Part shown: piece by piece, positions 46,198 through 57,020 of the stretch
Layout of the letters: each line of letters opens with the position of its first letter
How positions within the stretch are numbered: the stretch's first letter is position 1
Assembly (NCBI GenBank): GCA_022419385.1
Contig: JAJUBI010000004.1
Coordinates: forward strand, 682,001-746,000
DNA: 64,000 nucleotides
From: Paraconiothyrium sp. Pb-2020
Taxonomy: Eukaryota > Ascomycota > Dothideomycetes > Pleosporales > Didymosphaeriaceae
Reading direction: 5' to 3'
Position numbers and translations under genes: made by a program
The notes under the pieces: model-generated
Databases searched by the model: none
Seen by the model: only the letters and a program-made list of their open reading frames with translations
Told to the model about the DNA's origin: nothing

Positions 46198-46635
46198 TTA
46201 TGCCGATCGCTTGCCCTTGGGGTTCTTCTTGCCGACGTCGGAGATGGTAAGACCTGCGGTCACACAGTTAGTTTTCGGTTGGGTCAAGCGTAGAGGCGGG
46301 GTAATCGTACCCGGAGGAAGAGACTGCTTGAGCTTCTCGGCCTTGTCGGTGTCCTTGAGGACAAGGGTGTAGATGAAGCGCTCGCATCGGACCTTGAACT
46401 TGATGTTGCCGGCCTTCTTGTTCTTCTTTATGCGCGCAGCTACGAATCATGTCAGTAATCATCCTCGGCCTTTCCGCATAAACGATCGTGCATATGTCTT
46501 GCGTGCCCCTTCGTGGTGGTGCATTTGCTAGCGACAGGCGCGATTGTGTGCGGGCGAAATATTGGACGTACACCTGGCATCCTTGCGGCGGCAGATCTCG
46601 ATGAACTGCTTGATGTCGGAAACTTCGGACGGCAT
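46198..46635 (-). CDS. rpl38: 60S ribosomal protein L38 (eL38)
   Basis: Exons 46635-46572, 46439-46311 and 46253-46198 give 82 aa, the normal size. The N-terminus MPSEVSDIKQFIEICRRKDA and the following RSARIKKNKKAGNIKFKVRC are the family signature, followed by LYTLVLKD-type sequence and LPPGLTISDV. Intron 1 must use the GTACGT donor at 46571; the overlapping upstream GTGTAC at 46573 would break the frame. Intron 2 (46310-46254) contains CTAAC and ends CCGCAG; reading through it would also stay open. The product is a small basic structural protein of the large cytosolic ribosomal subunit. The gene is divergent from a microprotein gene at 46981. Confidence 0.95.
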
Positions 46636-46980
46636 TTTGACGGGTTGTGTTGGATCGAGGTCGGTGATCTGGTCGTTCGTCTGGTTCGTGAGCGCGAAAT
46701 CGTTGTGGAGGTGGAAATCCGCAAGCGAGGGCACGGTCCAGGAAGGGGCGCTTTTGGGTTTGGCTGGATGCGGAAAGGTGCGCTTTGCGGGTGACGACGT
46801 GTGGCGCAAACACAGGGAACCTGATCCAGAACAGCTTGCCTCTTCACTATTGTTGCCTGCAGTATATAAACATCTCCTTGTGACACACTTTGAGGCCTGA
46901 ATAACCGACGTGAACTTCATTCATTCACCGCCTACCAGACCAGCCTCAATATCTCTGCACCAATACTCGAAGCCGCCACT
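46636..46980. promoter_or_regulatory. Short bidirectional promoter, L38 / membrane microprotein
   Basis: 345 bases separate the two divergent ATGs. A TATATAAA sequence sits at 46863-46870, about 110 bases before the right-hand ATG. No gene is supported inside. Confidence 0.45.
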
Positions 46981-47778
46981 ATGCCTACACCGATCGACCG
47001 CGCGACAAGCTCTCGTGTAAGTACCTCTCCTAGGTTGTCTTTCAAGAAGCATATGCACACCAGCAGCATCTTCGACTTCCTGTAACAGTCGCTGCGAGGT
47101 GCCCTTCCATCTTTTCTCCCCATAACTCATATTTCTCCTCACATCATTCGATGCACAGTTCAACAACCTTTGCACCTCGTCAATTCCTCGTCGATCGTTC
47201 TTGCCAATTTATCAATCCTGGTCACGGGGCAACTCAAGGCTCTCTGAGCATCGCTGTAACTGACTAACAAAACAGACACCTTTCTTCACCTTTGCTGCAA
47301 TCGTCACGGGCGTCGCTGCTTGGAGTATCTGGGGCCAAGACCTCTTCCCTAGTTCAGATCCGAATGGAGGTATGCTGTTTCTCTTCCTCATCATATTGTG
47401 TTGCTGCATACCTATACTATGGGTGTTCATGCCGACGGGTATCTCTGCGCTTCGGAGGGTGCATTAGAGTCAATAGACGGCCGACTGAAGTCTGTCTCAA
47501 CGTAGTCATATGGATATGGATACTGACCGATGGATGCAGATCCTGAGACGTGGACTCATGAAGAGTGTGTCACTTGGTTGGAGAGGGTATGTGAGCTTCT
47601 TACCATCTCAACAATCCCTTCGCGGCTCTCTCATTTGCTGAAGATACGGAGTCAAGTATGCTAATCTGTCTTGTAGCGAAACCTCCACCCATCACCGCTC
47701 GCCACTACGGCTGAGCTCTTGGAGCGCATAAAGGCCAACATGCGGATCGCTAGGGATGGTCAAGCGAAGAGGCAGTGA
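46981..47778 (+). CDS. 92-aa membrane microprotein with a HeH/SAP-like C-terminus
   Basis: Four exons (46981-47016, 47276-47369, 47540-47586, 47677-47778) join in phase. Donors are GTAAGT, GTATGC and GTATGT, with a TGACTAAC branch before exon 2. The protein starts MPTPIDRATSS. It has one hydrophobic helix (FFTFAAIVTGVAAWSIWG) and an acidic turn, then DPETWTHEECVTWLERR and NLHPSPLATTAELLERI, a helix-extended-helix pattern like that of Ish1/SAP domains. This suggests a small protein of the nuclear envelope, ER or mitochondrial membrane. I remember similar unnamed ascomycete proteins but no function. Intron 1 (259 nt) is long for this genome, so the first exon is the least certain part. No single frame covers it, so it is easily overlooked. 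Confidence 0.68.
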
Positions 47779-48556
47779 AGAAACTTAGCCCCTAGGAGAT
47801 ACGTCCGACCTGTCGTTGTTCTGATGCTGGAGACGAGTGCGATGCGGCAATAACGATAGTCCTTTGCTACAAATTGATACCCCTCAGTACCCAAAACTAC
47901 GCGTCCCTAGCCATACCCATCTTCGCAAGCGTATCCTCAAATAGAGCAAACAGTGGTCAAAGAAAGATTTTCCATGCGTTGTGTTATCGGCCTCTACTAA
48001 TTTTATCTTGAAGTGATTTATCTGCATCCGGCAGAGGTATATTTACGTCAACGTGGGAAGTGAGCCACTACCATACAATTATGGATCCTACCATTGTTCT
48101 TGATTGGGCGCTTGTGAAGCTTGCTTGGGTAACGCATACCAACATTGGCCCAAGGGGTTCCCAACCGAAGACGCCAATACGTAACGTCAGCCGGTCACTG
48201 TGAAGCACGTCCTAAGGTGACTCACATCACGAAAGCCATCACGGTACCTAGTGACAAGGCTGTTCTTATTCGAACCGTACCCGCACCTAGGTCTTGTCCG
48301 GCAGACTAATCCCCAAGCAGCCGGGGGCAGAAACATCAGTCCTCCAAGCCGTGCCAAGTAGAAGTCATCCGATGTGGCCTCAATACCCTTCATCACGCCT
48401 ACGCCTCCCAGAAAATCCAAAAATGCCTTCCTAGATCCGACCAACCATGGCTCCCATAGCAAAACCAGCGGCTCTCACAACAAGAGCCACCGATACAACC
48501 CTCGGTTTCCTTCGCGGCAATCTTCAAACCTCTTCCACACCCTTTCTTTTCTTCTC
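47779..48556. other. Convergent intergenic region
   Basis: 3' flanks of the microprotein and the DUF7918-like gene. Short open frames only; nothing recognisable. Confidence 0.5.
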
Positions 48557-50158
48557 CTACTCCTCACCCCTCTCCCTCTTCATCTCCGCCAAAATTGCAC
48601 TATCTTCCCTCAATGCCTGACTCTCCTCCCTCCACCTCTGTGTCTCTTCTTCCAATTCCTTTGCTAGCTTCTCCTGCTCCCTCGCTATCTGTGACGTGTA
48701 CGGTTCGAGCTCGGACTTTATGTCAGAGCGCTTCTTTGCGACGGCTTCGCGGCGCGCTTTCATCGCTTTCAGCTGCCGGCGCGTTTCGGCAAGAGTGAGG
48801 GGCTTCAGACGCTTGGGGTCAGGGAGGGTTGAGAGAGGATGGGGTAAGCGGCGTTTGAGTGTCAGAGCTGGGGTGGTGGGCAGCGTGGGAGATAGTGCAG
48901 CGGGGAGCATGGGCGCGACCGGAACGGCCGTGGTGATGGGAGTGGTTGCGACGATTGGGGAGGCGGGGGCTGACTCAGTTAATTTTGAGAGCTCCTCGGT
49001 CTTGCGGATGACATTCTCCTGCTTCTCGGTCGGCTCTTCGACAACTGTGGTCTCTGGCTTTTCGAGAGGCTCTTCGACTACCGTGGCTTCAGAAGACGCA
49101 TCTTCGATCGGAGGGTGTCGCTGCGCGAGTGGGCTTGGAAGCGGGCTAGGATGGCGCTGTGTGAACGGACTGCCCAGCGTAAGAGGGGTATCCGGGATAG
49201 GTGTAGATGAGCCGGCGCGGGTCGAAGCGCCATCGTTCGGCTGGCCTGGTTTGGCTCCGACGAGTAGAGGCGGGAGTACGTCGAGATCGAGCGTATGTGG
49301 TCCTGTGCCCTTGCCTTTGGACTTTGGGTTGTACGTGAGATCCATCTCTTGAGCCTCGATAGCCTCTGTAACGTTTTAGTATCGTAATGGTGATGATGGG
49401 AACAAGGGTTGAGCATACCCTTCGATCGGTAGTGGAAGCGGAAGATAGCCCAAGGTTCCTTACTCGGACGCCTCGCATTCAACTTCTTATCCCAGGCCTT
49501 GGTGGTCTTCTTGTCGAGCTCCAGGACATTCTTCTCGAACTCGATCATGTATTCTGGAGCGATGGTCTTATACGGCGCCTGCTTGCTCTCTATGTCTTCA
49601 CCCTCCTCATCCTCATTGCTGAGATATGTGACCACATCATCGTCCAGCACCCAGTCTTCGCCGAATGATCGGAGCACGTATAGGCGTACCTCAATAGTGC
49701 CAACAGTCTCCTGTACGTCGCCGTTCTGGGAGAAAGTACCGGAGACCGGCACCAATTTCATTTGGGTATCGAGGATCTTCCTATCACCAAGTCCATCATT
49801 GGTTTGATAGAGCGCCTCCTCAAAGTCTAGTTTCACCCCTTTCTGATACTTCACCGCTTTGCTCACCATGTTGTTGGCCTTTCGGAGAACTCCGTCGACA
49901 TAAAGGTCCCAATGGACAGAAAAGGTCTGCTGAGTTAGCAAATCCTGACCGATAAAGGATCGAAATGATTGCACTTACCGTTCCATGGAATCTTCCAGCG
50001 ACTTTGACGACGCTACCATCTTCTGCAGGGACGTAGCAACATATGGCTTTATCGTCAGGGTCGATGTATTGCCCATACTCAGCTAGCTCTTCAACCTGCT
50101 CCTGCACGTGCACGCGCAGCTCGGCCCTGCGGTCTGTTCCCTTCTCTTGGACCTTCAT
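48557..50158 (-). CDS. DUF7918-like fungal protein with coiled C-terminus
   Basis: Exons 50158-49979, 49926-49419 and 49365-48557 give 498 aa. The N-terminal domain reads ICCYVPAEDGSVVKVAGRF then WDLYVDGVL. GTIEVRLYVLR and the PWAIFRFHYRSK motif end it. This order of short strands (evidence-poor sequence but fixed motifs) matches the fungal DUF7918 family. The second half is Thr/Pro/Glu-rich and disordered. It ends in a strongly charged coiled coil (AETRRQLKAMKARREAVAKK and onward). No enzymatic motif is visible. Family members are unstudied; nuclear location is plausible from the basic KRRLPHPLSTLPDPKRLK segment. The start at 50158 is preferred because an upstream in-frame ATG adds only a Ser-rich stub. 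Confidence 0.82.
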
Positions 50159-50907
50159 GGCGGAAGACGGCGAATGAGATCTGCTAGGCAAACAGTCCGT
50201 CCGAGCGGGCCTTGAGCGTCACACTGGCGTACAGCTCTTGAACGTGTGCAGCAGAGCGTGCACGCAAAATGTGGGTCGTCTTAAGGGATGGAGCTTTTAT
50301 CAAACGCTGTTACTTAACGTGTATTTGGTATAGGCTTGTTGATCGAAGGTAAGCTGCTGTAAGTGGGAAGTAGAAAGGGTGGCAGAGGGAGAGGAAGAGA
50401 GAGCTGGTTCTGGATGAGCGGTTTATGTATACGCTACAAACGGTAAAGGTGCAGTTGGAAGTAAGAGAATAATGAAAGGCTCTTCATTGAGAGAGTTGGG
50501 AGTGAGTCTCAGAGTGAGGTTCGAGAGCAGGTGTTAGCAGGAACAGAACGTGGCGATCTTTACTTCGAAGCTTCCTCATGGAAATCTTTTTGCGTCATCT
50601 CGTACCAGTGCCGTATACTCGTGGAAGACAGAGACTCTGTAACTGAATGCGAGTGGACCAGGACATATAAGGAACCAGCCATCTAATCACCGACTTCTCT
50701 ATACTTTGCCGCCGAATTCGCGGTTCAGCCGATTGTCCTATCTCCTGCGGATTGCCATATTTCCTCATAACTAATTTGTCCGATTGGCCAACATACGAAG
50801 ATGGATAATATTACCATGCCGTGGAGCCATCGAGTTGTTGTGTATATGCTGTTGTGGCACCCAAAAAAATAAAGAGTGTCCAAATTCTACGGCACAGAAG
50901 TGATTCC
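50159..50907. other. Intergenic between DUF7918-like and dehydrogenase genes
   Basis: Promoter of the DUF7918-like gene on the minus strand, including a purine-rich run at 50380-50410, and the 3' flank of the dehydrogenase. No gene supported. Confidence 0.5.
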
Positions 50908-51986
50908 TTAGATGCTGCGCGGAACCTGCTCTTCTTCTCTCGTTTTCGTCTTCTTGATCTCCACCCCAGCCCTCTGCTCCCAGCTCTTCAGACTCTCTGC
51001 GTGGTCAGCTCCTTTTCCAACCACCTGTAGAGACTCTTCAAGATATTTCTCAGCCAGTGCTGGTAGCTCAGTCTGGAAGCCTGATTTTTCGATCACGTCC
51101 TTTGCAATCTTGACGTCTTTAACGAGTAGTTCAAGCTGGTAGCCAGTGTCGTACGATTTGAGATTTTTTTGCGAGTATCTTGTTGAGAAGTTGACGCCAG
51201 TACCGACGTTCATCACATCGATCATGGTTTGCGGGTCAAGCCCGAGCTTCTGGCCGGTTACCTGGGGTCATAAGTAGCCGCCTGACACGAACCGATACAT
51301 AGGCATGAAGTTTAGGACACCCAGTGCATGGTCCAGGTTGGTTACTTACTAAAGCGTCGTTGAGCGCGATGATACTTCCAACGCTGACGTAGTTGTTGAG
51401 CGTCTTCATGGTGTGTCCAGCTCCGAGACCACCCATAGGGAAGACGTGTGTGCTCATGTCTTTCAACAACGGCATGACTTTCTCGAGCGCTTCAGGTGAG
51501 TCGGCGCCGACCATCAATGTGGCACCTCCTTGATCAATGGCATGCAGCTGCTCCTGAGTGATGGGCGAATCTACAAGATCGACACGTAACCGACTCAGCT
51601 CGAGGCCCAGAGCTCTGGTGTCGAATGGTGAAGAGGAGCTAGTGTCAACGACAACCGATCCTGCTTGGTATAAGATGTGTATCATGTTGATTGACTGGTG
51701 AGGCGTACGTGCCTGGCTTGAGATGTGGAGCGATGCCGTTCGCGCCCAGTAGCACATCATAGACGACCTTCCCATTCGGCAGCATTGTCATTACAACGTC
51801 GCAGTTTTGGAAACTGTCTGGATCCGATGTGGCCACCCTTGACTTCGGATACTCCTCGACGAACTCGATGCCTCGCGCTGGGTCTGCATCCCTGACAAGC
51901 AGCCTGTGACCCTTCTTTGCGAGGCAGGCGGCCATAGGGTAGCCGGCGTTGCCCAGACCTACCCATCCAATGCTAGGCTCTTCCAT
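50908..51986 (-). CDS. 3-hydroxyisobutyrate dehydrogenase-family protein (mitochondrial type by similarity)
   Basis: Exons 51986-51713, 51660-51350 and 51261-50908 give 312 aa. The N-terminus has the beta-hydroxyacid dehydrogenase fingerprint IGWVGLGNAGYPMAACLAKKG. A conserved DSSS-type loop (VVVDTSSSSP), the substrate-binding FPMGGLGAGHTMKTLNNY with the catalytic lysine, and a C-terminal helical domain follow. The first intron works in frame only with a GC donor (CAG|GCACGT) and the CAG at 51661; the nearby GT donor (GTACGC) gives an early stop. The family oxidises 3-hydroxyisobutyrate or related short hydroxy acids with NAD. It is divergent from IDH1. The tail ends in a basic segment and lacks a clear peroxisomal signal. 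Confidence 0.88.
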
Positions 51987-52741
51987 TATCGACTGAATAT
52001 TAGGGCAGTGGTGCGAGGTGTGAGCGAATGATGCTAGCGAGAGGGCAGATATAAATGCGGAGCCTTTCCGCAACTACCCCACAGCTAGCTCAAGTGCCGA
52101 TCCATGAACAGGCGTCTGATGATGTACTATGTTCCAGTCCGAGCATCTGGTGACCTGGACAGCGAAGGAACGTTCATCGCTGCCGTGCGCTCGACACGAA
52201 GAACGAAACAGACGGAATAGGAACGCGAGCTACGCGGAGGCTAGGAACTAGGTCAAGATGACGAAGGGCAACAACGCATCTGTAAGCGCCATGTGCAGCT
52301 TCACTGGTTCGATCGTGTAGTTTTATACAGGCTGCTTATAGCACTTCTACTTATTCTGTAGTGAGATGCGGGTCATGGAGATCTGATAAAGGCTCGGACA
52401 CGCGGAGATGGGCGACCCACTTTCACGTGCGGTCGCCCAGGCATCGTGAGGAAGCGCGAAGGGTTTTCTGCAGGCAGGGCCCGATGTTGAGCCTCAAAAA
52501 TTGGCGTGGAGGCACCAATGGGATTTGTTCTGCCGCGCCAATGAGTGTAGGCAGAGAATAGCTGGAAAGCATGGCTGGTTCCGATATTTTCCCTTGCTGA
52601 ACGATTGCCGCGGCCAAATCTTCCCAGGTTGGCCTGTGTTGTCATAGCGCCAAGTGGCTTGCTTTTTGCTCCGGCGCGGCGAGCTCCAGCTTGCTTCTTC
52701 AAATCCCTCACGGCCGTGAAGATTGCAACCCCACCGCCACG
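51987..52741. promoter_or_regulatory. Divergent region, dehydrogenase / IDH1
   Basis: 755 bases between the divergent ATGs of two NAD-dependent dehydrogenase genes. Short open frames only. The right end is CA/CCAC-rich, as expected for the IDH1 leader. Confidence 0.45.
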
Positions 52742-54129
52742 ATGCTATCAAGATCCTCCCAGAAGACGGCGCAGGTACGGACACACCTCCCACACTCCCA
52801 TTGGACTGCCAAAGGAGCACAATAGCTAACGCGCACGGCAGACGCTCCTGCGGGGCGCGCGACCAGCCTCACGATGCATCGCTGGCCCGTCCATGGCCAC
52901 CCGCAGTATGCGCACACCCACACACCTCACGGAGCGATGGCGGCTAACAATGCGCAGCCATGGCCACGGTCAACCACGACATCTTCAAGCCCACCAAGTT
53001 CGGGGGCAAGTACACCGTCACCTTGATCCCTGGTACGCAACTCCCGCGATAAGCACCTGCTCGATTCGAACTGTATTGAACAAACCGCAGGTGACGGTAT
53101 CGGTGCCGAAGTGTCCGAGTCGGTCAAGCAGATCTTCAAGGCCGACAACGTGCCCATCGAGTGGGAGCAGGTCAACGTGACCGGTGTCGAGACGGGCAAC
53201 AAGCACTCTGAGGAGCTCTTCCGCGAAGCCATTGCTTCGCTCAAGCGCAACAAGCTCGGTCTCAAGGGTATCCTCCACACGCCCATTGAGCGCTCCGGCC
53301 ACCAGTCGTTCAACGTCGCTCTCCGCCAGGAGCTTGACATCTACGCCTCCATTGTCCTGATCAAAAACATCCCTGGCTACGAGACGCGCCACAAGGACAT
53401 CGACCTCTGCATCATTCGTGAGAATACCGAGGGTGAATACTCTGGCTTGGAGCACCAGTCTGTCGATGGTGTCGTCGAGTCGCTCAAGATCATCACCCGC
53501 GCGAAGTCGGAGCGCATTGCTAAGTTCGCCTTTGCCTTTGCGCTGGCCAACAACCGCAAGAAGGTTACTTGCATCCACAAGGCCAACATCATGAAGCTTG
53601 CCGATGGTCTCTTCCGCAACACTTGCAAGAAGGTGTCCGAGGACTACCCCACGATTGAGTACAACGACATGATTGTTGACAACGCGTCCATGCAGTGCGT
53701 GTCGAGACCCCAGCAGTTCGACGTCATGGTCATGCCCAATTTGTACGGAGGTATCCTCTCCAACATTGGTGCTGGACTTGTTGGTGGCCCTGGTATCGTG
53801 CCTGGCTGCAACATGGGCCGCAACGTCGCTGTCTTCGAGCCAGGCTGCCGTCACGTCGGTCTTGACATCAAGGGCAAGGACCAGGCCAACCCTAGTGCTT
53901 TGATACTTTCCGCCGCCATGCTTCTGCGACACCTTGGTCTCGACGACCACGCCAACCGCATCTCCCAGTCTGTCTACCGGGTCATCGAGGAAGGGTACGT
54001 ATACCAACACACAGAGGAATTTGACAGACGCTAACAGCAAACAGCAAGATACGAACACGCGACATGGGAGGCAACTCCACCACGCAAGAATTCACCAAGT
54101 CTATCTTGAACGCGATGGAGAAGGCATGA
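52742..54129 (+). CDS. idh1: NAD-dependent isocitrate dehydrogenase, regulatory-type subunit
   Basis: Five exons (52742-52774, 52842-52905, 52958-53032, 53091-53994, 54045-54129) give 386 aa. The first 32 residues (MLSRSSQKTAQ..LLRGARPASR) are an Arg/Ser-rich mitochondrial presequence split over three exons. Then follow MATVNHDIFKP, YTVTLIPGDGIGAEV (over intron 3), LGLKGILHTPIE, RENTEGEYSG, NASMQCVSRPQQFDV, MPNLYGGILSNIGAGLVGG and RDMGGNSTTQEF. The wording of the first strand (VTLIPGDG, then IEWEQVNV) matches the yeast Idh1 rather than Idh2 subunit. The enzyme forms a TCA-cycle hetero-oligomer in the mitochondrial matrix, converting isocitrate to 2-oxoglutarate, with allosteric AMP regulation through this subunit. 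Confidence 0.96.
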
Positions 54130-54468
54130 TTGCATACCGATGTACCGCAGTCAGCTAATCCGTGATCTAGCGCGAAGATAGCGTTTATCTCCACGCATGC
54201 TTGAACTGGGGAACTCCGACCAACAAAGAGCTCGGAATATCCTATCCACATGCGATTCGCTCTGATTCTTGATGATTTGATTAGTTACAGCGGTTGCGAA
54301 TTGTACAGTAGGGCGGGCTGCTGGTTGTGAATAGAGCTGTACTTTTATATATAGCTAGCATGCATGAATCGATTCCATCTATACCCTCCTGAACCGAAAC
54401 GCCTCTCGCTATGCAGAATTCGTGAATCGTGGTATCATCTTATCCTCTCTGTCACAGTGCGCAAAGGA
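54130..54468. other. Convergent intergenic, IDH1 / BUD23
   Basis: 339 bases of 3' flanks. A TATATATA run lies near 54347-54354. No gene. Confidence 0.5.
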
Positions 54469-55373
54469 CTAGAACTGCACTCTCCTTTTCCGCCCAGTGT
54501 ACTTCGAGTTCGCCTTCACAACCTTACCCTTCCGCTCCATCTGCTCTTTCTTCTTCAGAATCCACCCTCTGCTTCCCTTGACCTCTTGGCCTCTTTTCCC
54601 GCCTTTCGCCGCACCCGGCCGCGCCATAACATCCACGCCATCCATGCCCCTCACCACGCCGGTGATGTCGCCATCAAGATCGCCTCCTCCAACAGTCAGC
54701 ACAAGATATGTCTTCGCATTTTTCGTGCCCTCATCATCCTCCAACAGCCCCGCGCCGAACCCAGCCTTTATCGCCGCCTGGCTCACCATCCTCTTCTGCT
54801 CATCGTTCTTCGGGTAGAACTGGCACACCGCCCGCCCTCCCCTGCGCAGACTTGCATACAGCCCGCCGAAAAACCGCGATAGTCGGCCGAGCGGGGAGTC
54901 AGTGCTGGTTTCTGCATTGCACAGCCATTGTATCGCACTGATGCTAATCGCAGCATCAAAAGTACCAGGTCGGAACGGTACGCCCTGCCCCGCATCCGCG
55001 AGGAATAAGTCCCCTTCTACTTCTTTCTCGAGCGCGACACCTAGCATGGAGGAGGAAATGTCGAATCCTATCCAAACGTGAGGGCCGCCTGGGGTGCCTT
55101 CGTCTTCGGTTTGTGAGAGGATCTCCCCAGAGAGACCGGAGCCGCAGCCGACATCTAGTATGAGGGATGGGGAGTGTAGATCGAGGAGGGAGAGGGCGCG
55201 GTGCGTCATGTCGGATTGGATGCGTTGGATGCGGGAGGAGGTGGTGTATTTGCGGGATTCAGAGTCATTGTAAAAGAGGTCGGGGGGTCTGCATATGTCA
55301 GCCAAAGCTTAAGAAAGGTAGATGAGAGCGGGGAAGGGTTAAGCACGTACAGTATGTCTTCTGGGCGGGACAT
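54469..55373 (-). CDS. bud23: 18S rRNA (guanine-N7) methyltransferase Bud23
   Basis: A 23-nt first exon (55373-55351, MSRPEDI) is followed by a 62-nt intron (GTACGT...ATGCAG) and exon 55288-54469, giving 280 aa. The SAM-binding motif is LDVGCGSGLSGE after SSRIQRIQSDMTHRALSLL. The acidic strand end is WIGFDISSSML, with DAAISISAIQWLCN as motif IV. The C-terminal signature WILKKKEQMERKGK precedes a basic tail. Bud23/WBSCR22 methylates G1575-type guanosine in 18S rRNA, with Trm112 as partner, in nuclear small-subunit maturation. The internal ATG-like start upstream of the second exon would be intronic. It is divergent from SVP26 with a 270-base gap. Confidence 0.95.
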
Positions 55374-55643
55374 TGTTGCGGTTATTGCTTCTAAGTTGTA
55401 TGTAAGATTTGTTCGTGTTTGCAGTCTGTTTAACCGGATCCAGGAGCTTCAGCAGAGTATGTGGAAGTAATTGATTGCGACTTTGAAATGCCAAGATTTC
55501 ACATTCGCGATAACTTTTTGGTGGTTGTCCCTAGCTCGCGCCTGCCCCACACTCCATCGGCTTGGCGCTAACTTCCTCCACCTGGTCCTTCTGACCTCAT
55601 ATCAGGCAACTTAGCTTTCCTGCATAATTGTCACATTGCAAAC

Positions 55644-56526
55644 ATGTGGATACTGCCGGTAATCGGATATGTGGGTGTGGTATTGGGATTTGCGTTCTTG
55701 ACGCTAGCTATTGGTAAGATGCACTTTCCATGTTCATGACGAGGAATGAAGTGAAGGTGGATCAGTAGGAAGGGATGATGCTAATGGTGTATAGCTTCCG
55801 GATTGTACTATCTTTCCGAGCTTGTCGAGGAACACACCGTGCTTGCGAAGAAGCTGTTGACCAGATTGATCATCGGCGTTGTTGCGATCCAGGTACTTCT
55901 CCTGGTTGTCGATGGCTTCCCGCTCGGGCTCAGCGCGCTGAGCGTCGTTTCGCATATTATCTACGCGCAGAACCTGAGAAGGTTCCCGATTGTAAAACTG
56001 AGCGATCCATTGTTCTTGGTGTCGTGTGGTATGCCTTCATTCCTCAAGCATGTTTATATGGATGAGCAGAGCTGAGATGTGTTGTGTAGGCCTTGTAATT
56101 CTAAACCACTACGCCTGGTTCCGCCACTTCAGCGCCCCACCTCCCCGCGACTCCTACTCCTACCGCGATCCGTACGCGCCCGCCATGCCGACCTTCACTG
56201 AAATCGCATCTTACTTTGGCATGTGCGTGTGGCTTGTGCCATTCGCCTTGTTTGTTTCGCTTTCTGCGGGAGAGAACGTATTGCCGTCTATGGGTTCGGA
56301 GTATGCGACGGGCGAGGGAAGCAGCTTTATAAGTCCTGGGAAGGAACCCGCGGCTGGATTTGGAAGCGGTACGGCTAGCACAGGCACAGAGGGACGGAGA
56401 AGACAGAGGAGTGGGACGAATGCGGGGATGGCGAAGAAGGCAATTAGCGGGGTTAGGGATTGGGTGGGTGAGACGGGAGAAGTTATGGGGCTTTGGAAAG
56501 GGGAGAGGACGAGGCCGACGTTCTGA
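55644..56526 (+). CDS. svp26: ER-Golgi cargo adaptor Svp26/TEX261 family
   Basis: Exons 55644-55713, 55795-56028 and 56090-56526 join in phase to 246 aa. The start MWILPVIGYVGVVLGF is a first membrane helix. ASGLYYLSELVEEHTVLAKK and two further helices follow. LNHYAWFRHFS and a fourth helix (FGMCVWLVPFALFVSL) complete the four-TM core. This pattern is that of Svp26/Erv26, which exits the ER in COPII vesicles and helps export type II Golgi mannosyltransferases. The C-terminal 70 residues are a Gly/Ser/Arg cytosolic tail, somewhat longer than in yeast. An ER alpha-mannosidase gene lies 11 kb away, but no real linkage is implied. Confidence 0.94.
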
Positions 56527-57020
56527 GGGAGGAAAAGAAGAGTCATGAATGATGTGAACACGTACGTTTAATGAGAAGATGAGGGATACACTTACATGTC
56601 CAGACGAGCTGGAAGCACCGTTCATTGATACTTGTCAACCCGGGCTTCGATCAATGAAAATAAGATTTCAAGAATAATGAGTTCAAAACGAGCAAAGGAG
56701 ACACCTGTTCTGGATGCAATCACGCTTCGTGTGTTTAGGCTACAGCTCGGCCACCCAAAAATATTTTTCAACTTGAACACCACAGCCGCATGGGTAACCG
56801 CTATCCCAACTACCTGCGCATTGACCTAGCGGCTCGTGAAGTCACTCACTTTCCCTTTACACCCGCTTGTACGCAAGGCCCCCGCTCTGCCGACTGTATC
56901 TGGTACTGCCGCGGCCGCACTCTGCATCAAACCGCCAGCCCTTCATACGCTCTTCACCGTTCCACTTTCCTTAACCCCAACATTCCTATCATTCGTTATT
57001 ATCTCGACCCCACCCCAGCA
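56527..57020. other. Intergenic: BTB gene promoter
   Basis: 3' flank of SVP26 and the leader of the BTB gene; CT/CCA-rich before 57021. No gene. Confidence 0.5.

Noticed and set aside
48696..49352. 218-codon plus-strand frame over the DUF7918-like gene
   Set aside because: Gly/Ser/Val-rich antisense reading of a Pro/Thr-rich region.
53018..54058. 346-codon open frame on the minus strand over IDH1
   Set aside because: It is the antisense shadow of a strongly codon-biased gene; it has no domain and IDH1 on the plus strand is certain.
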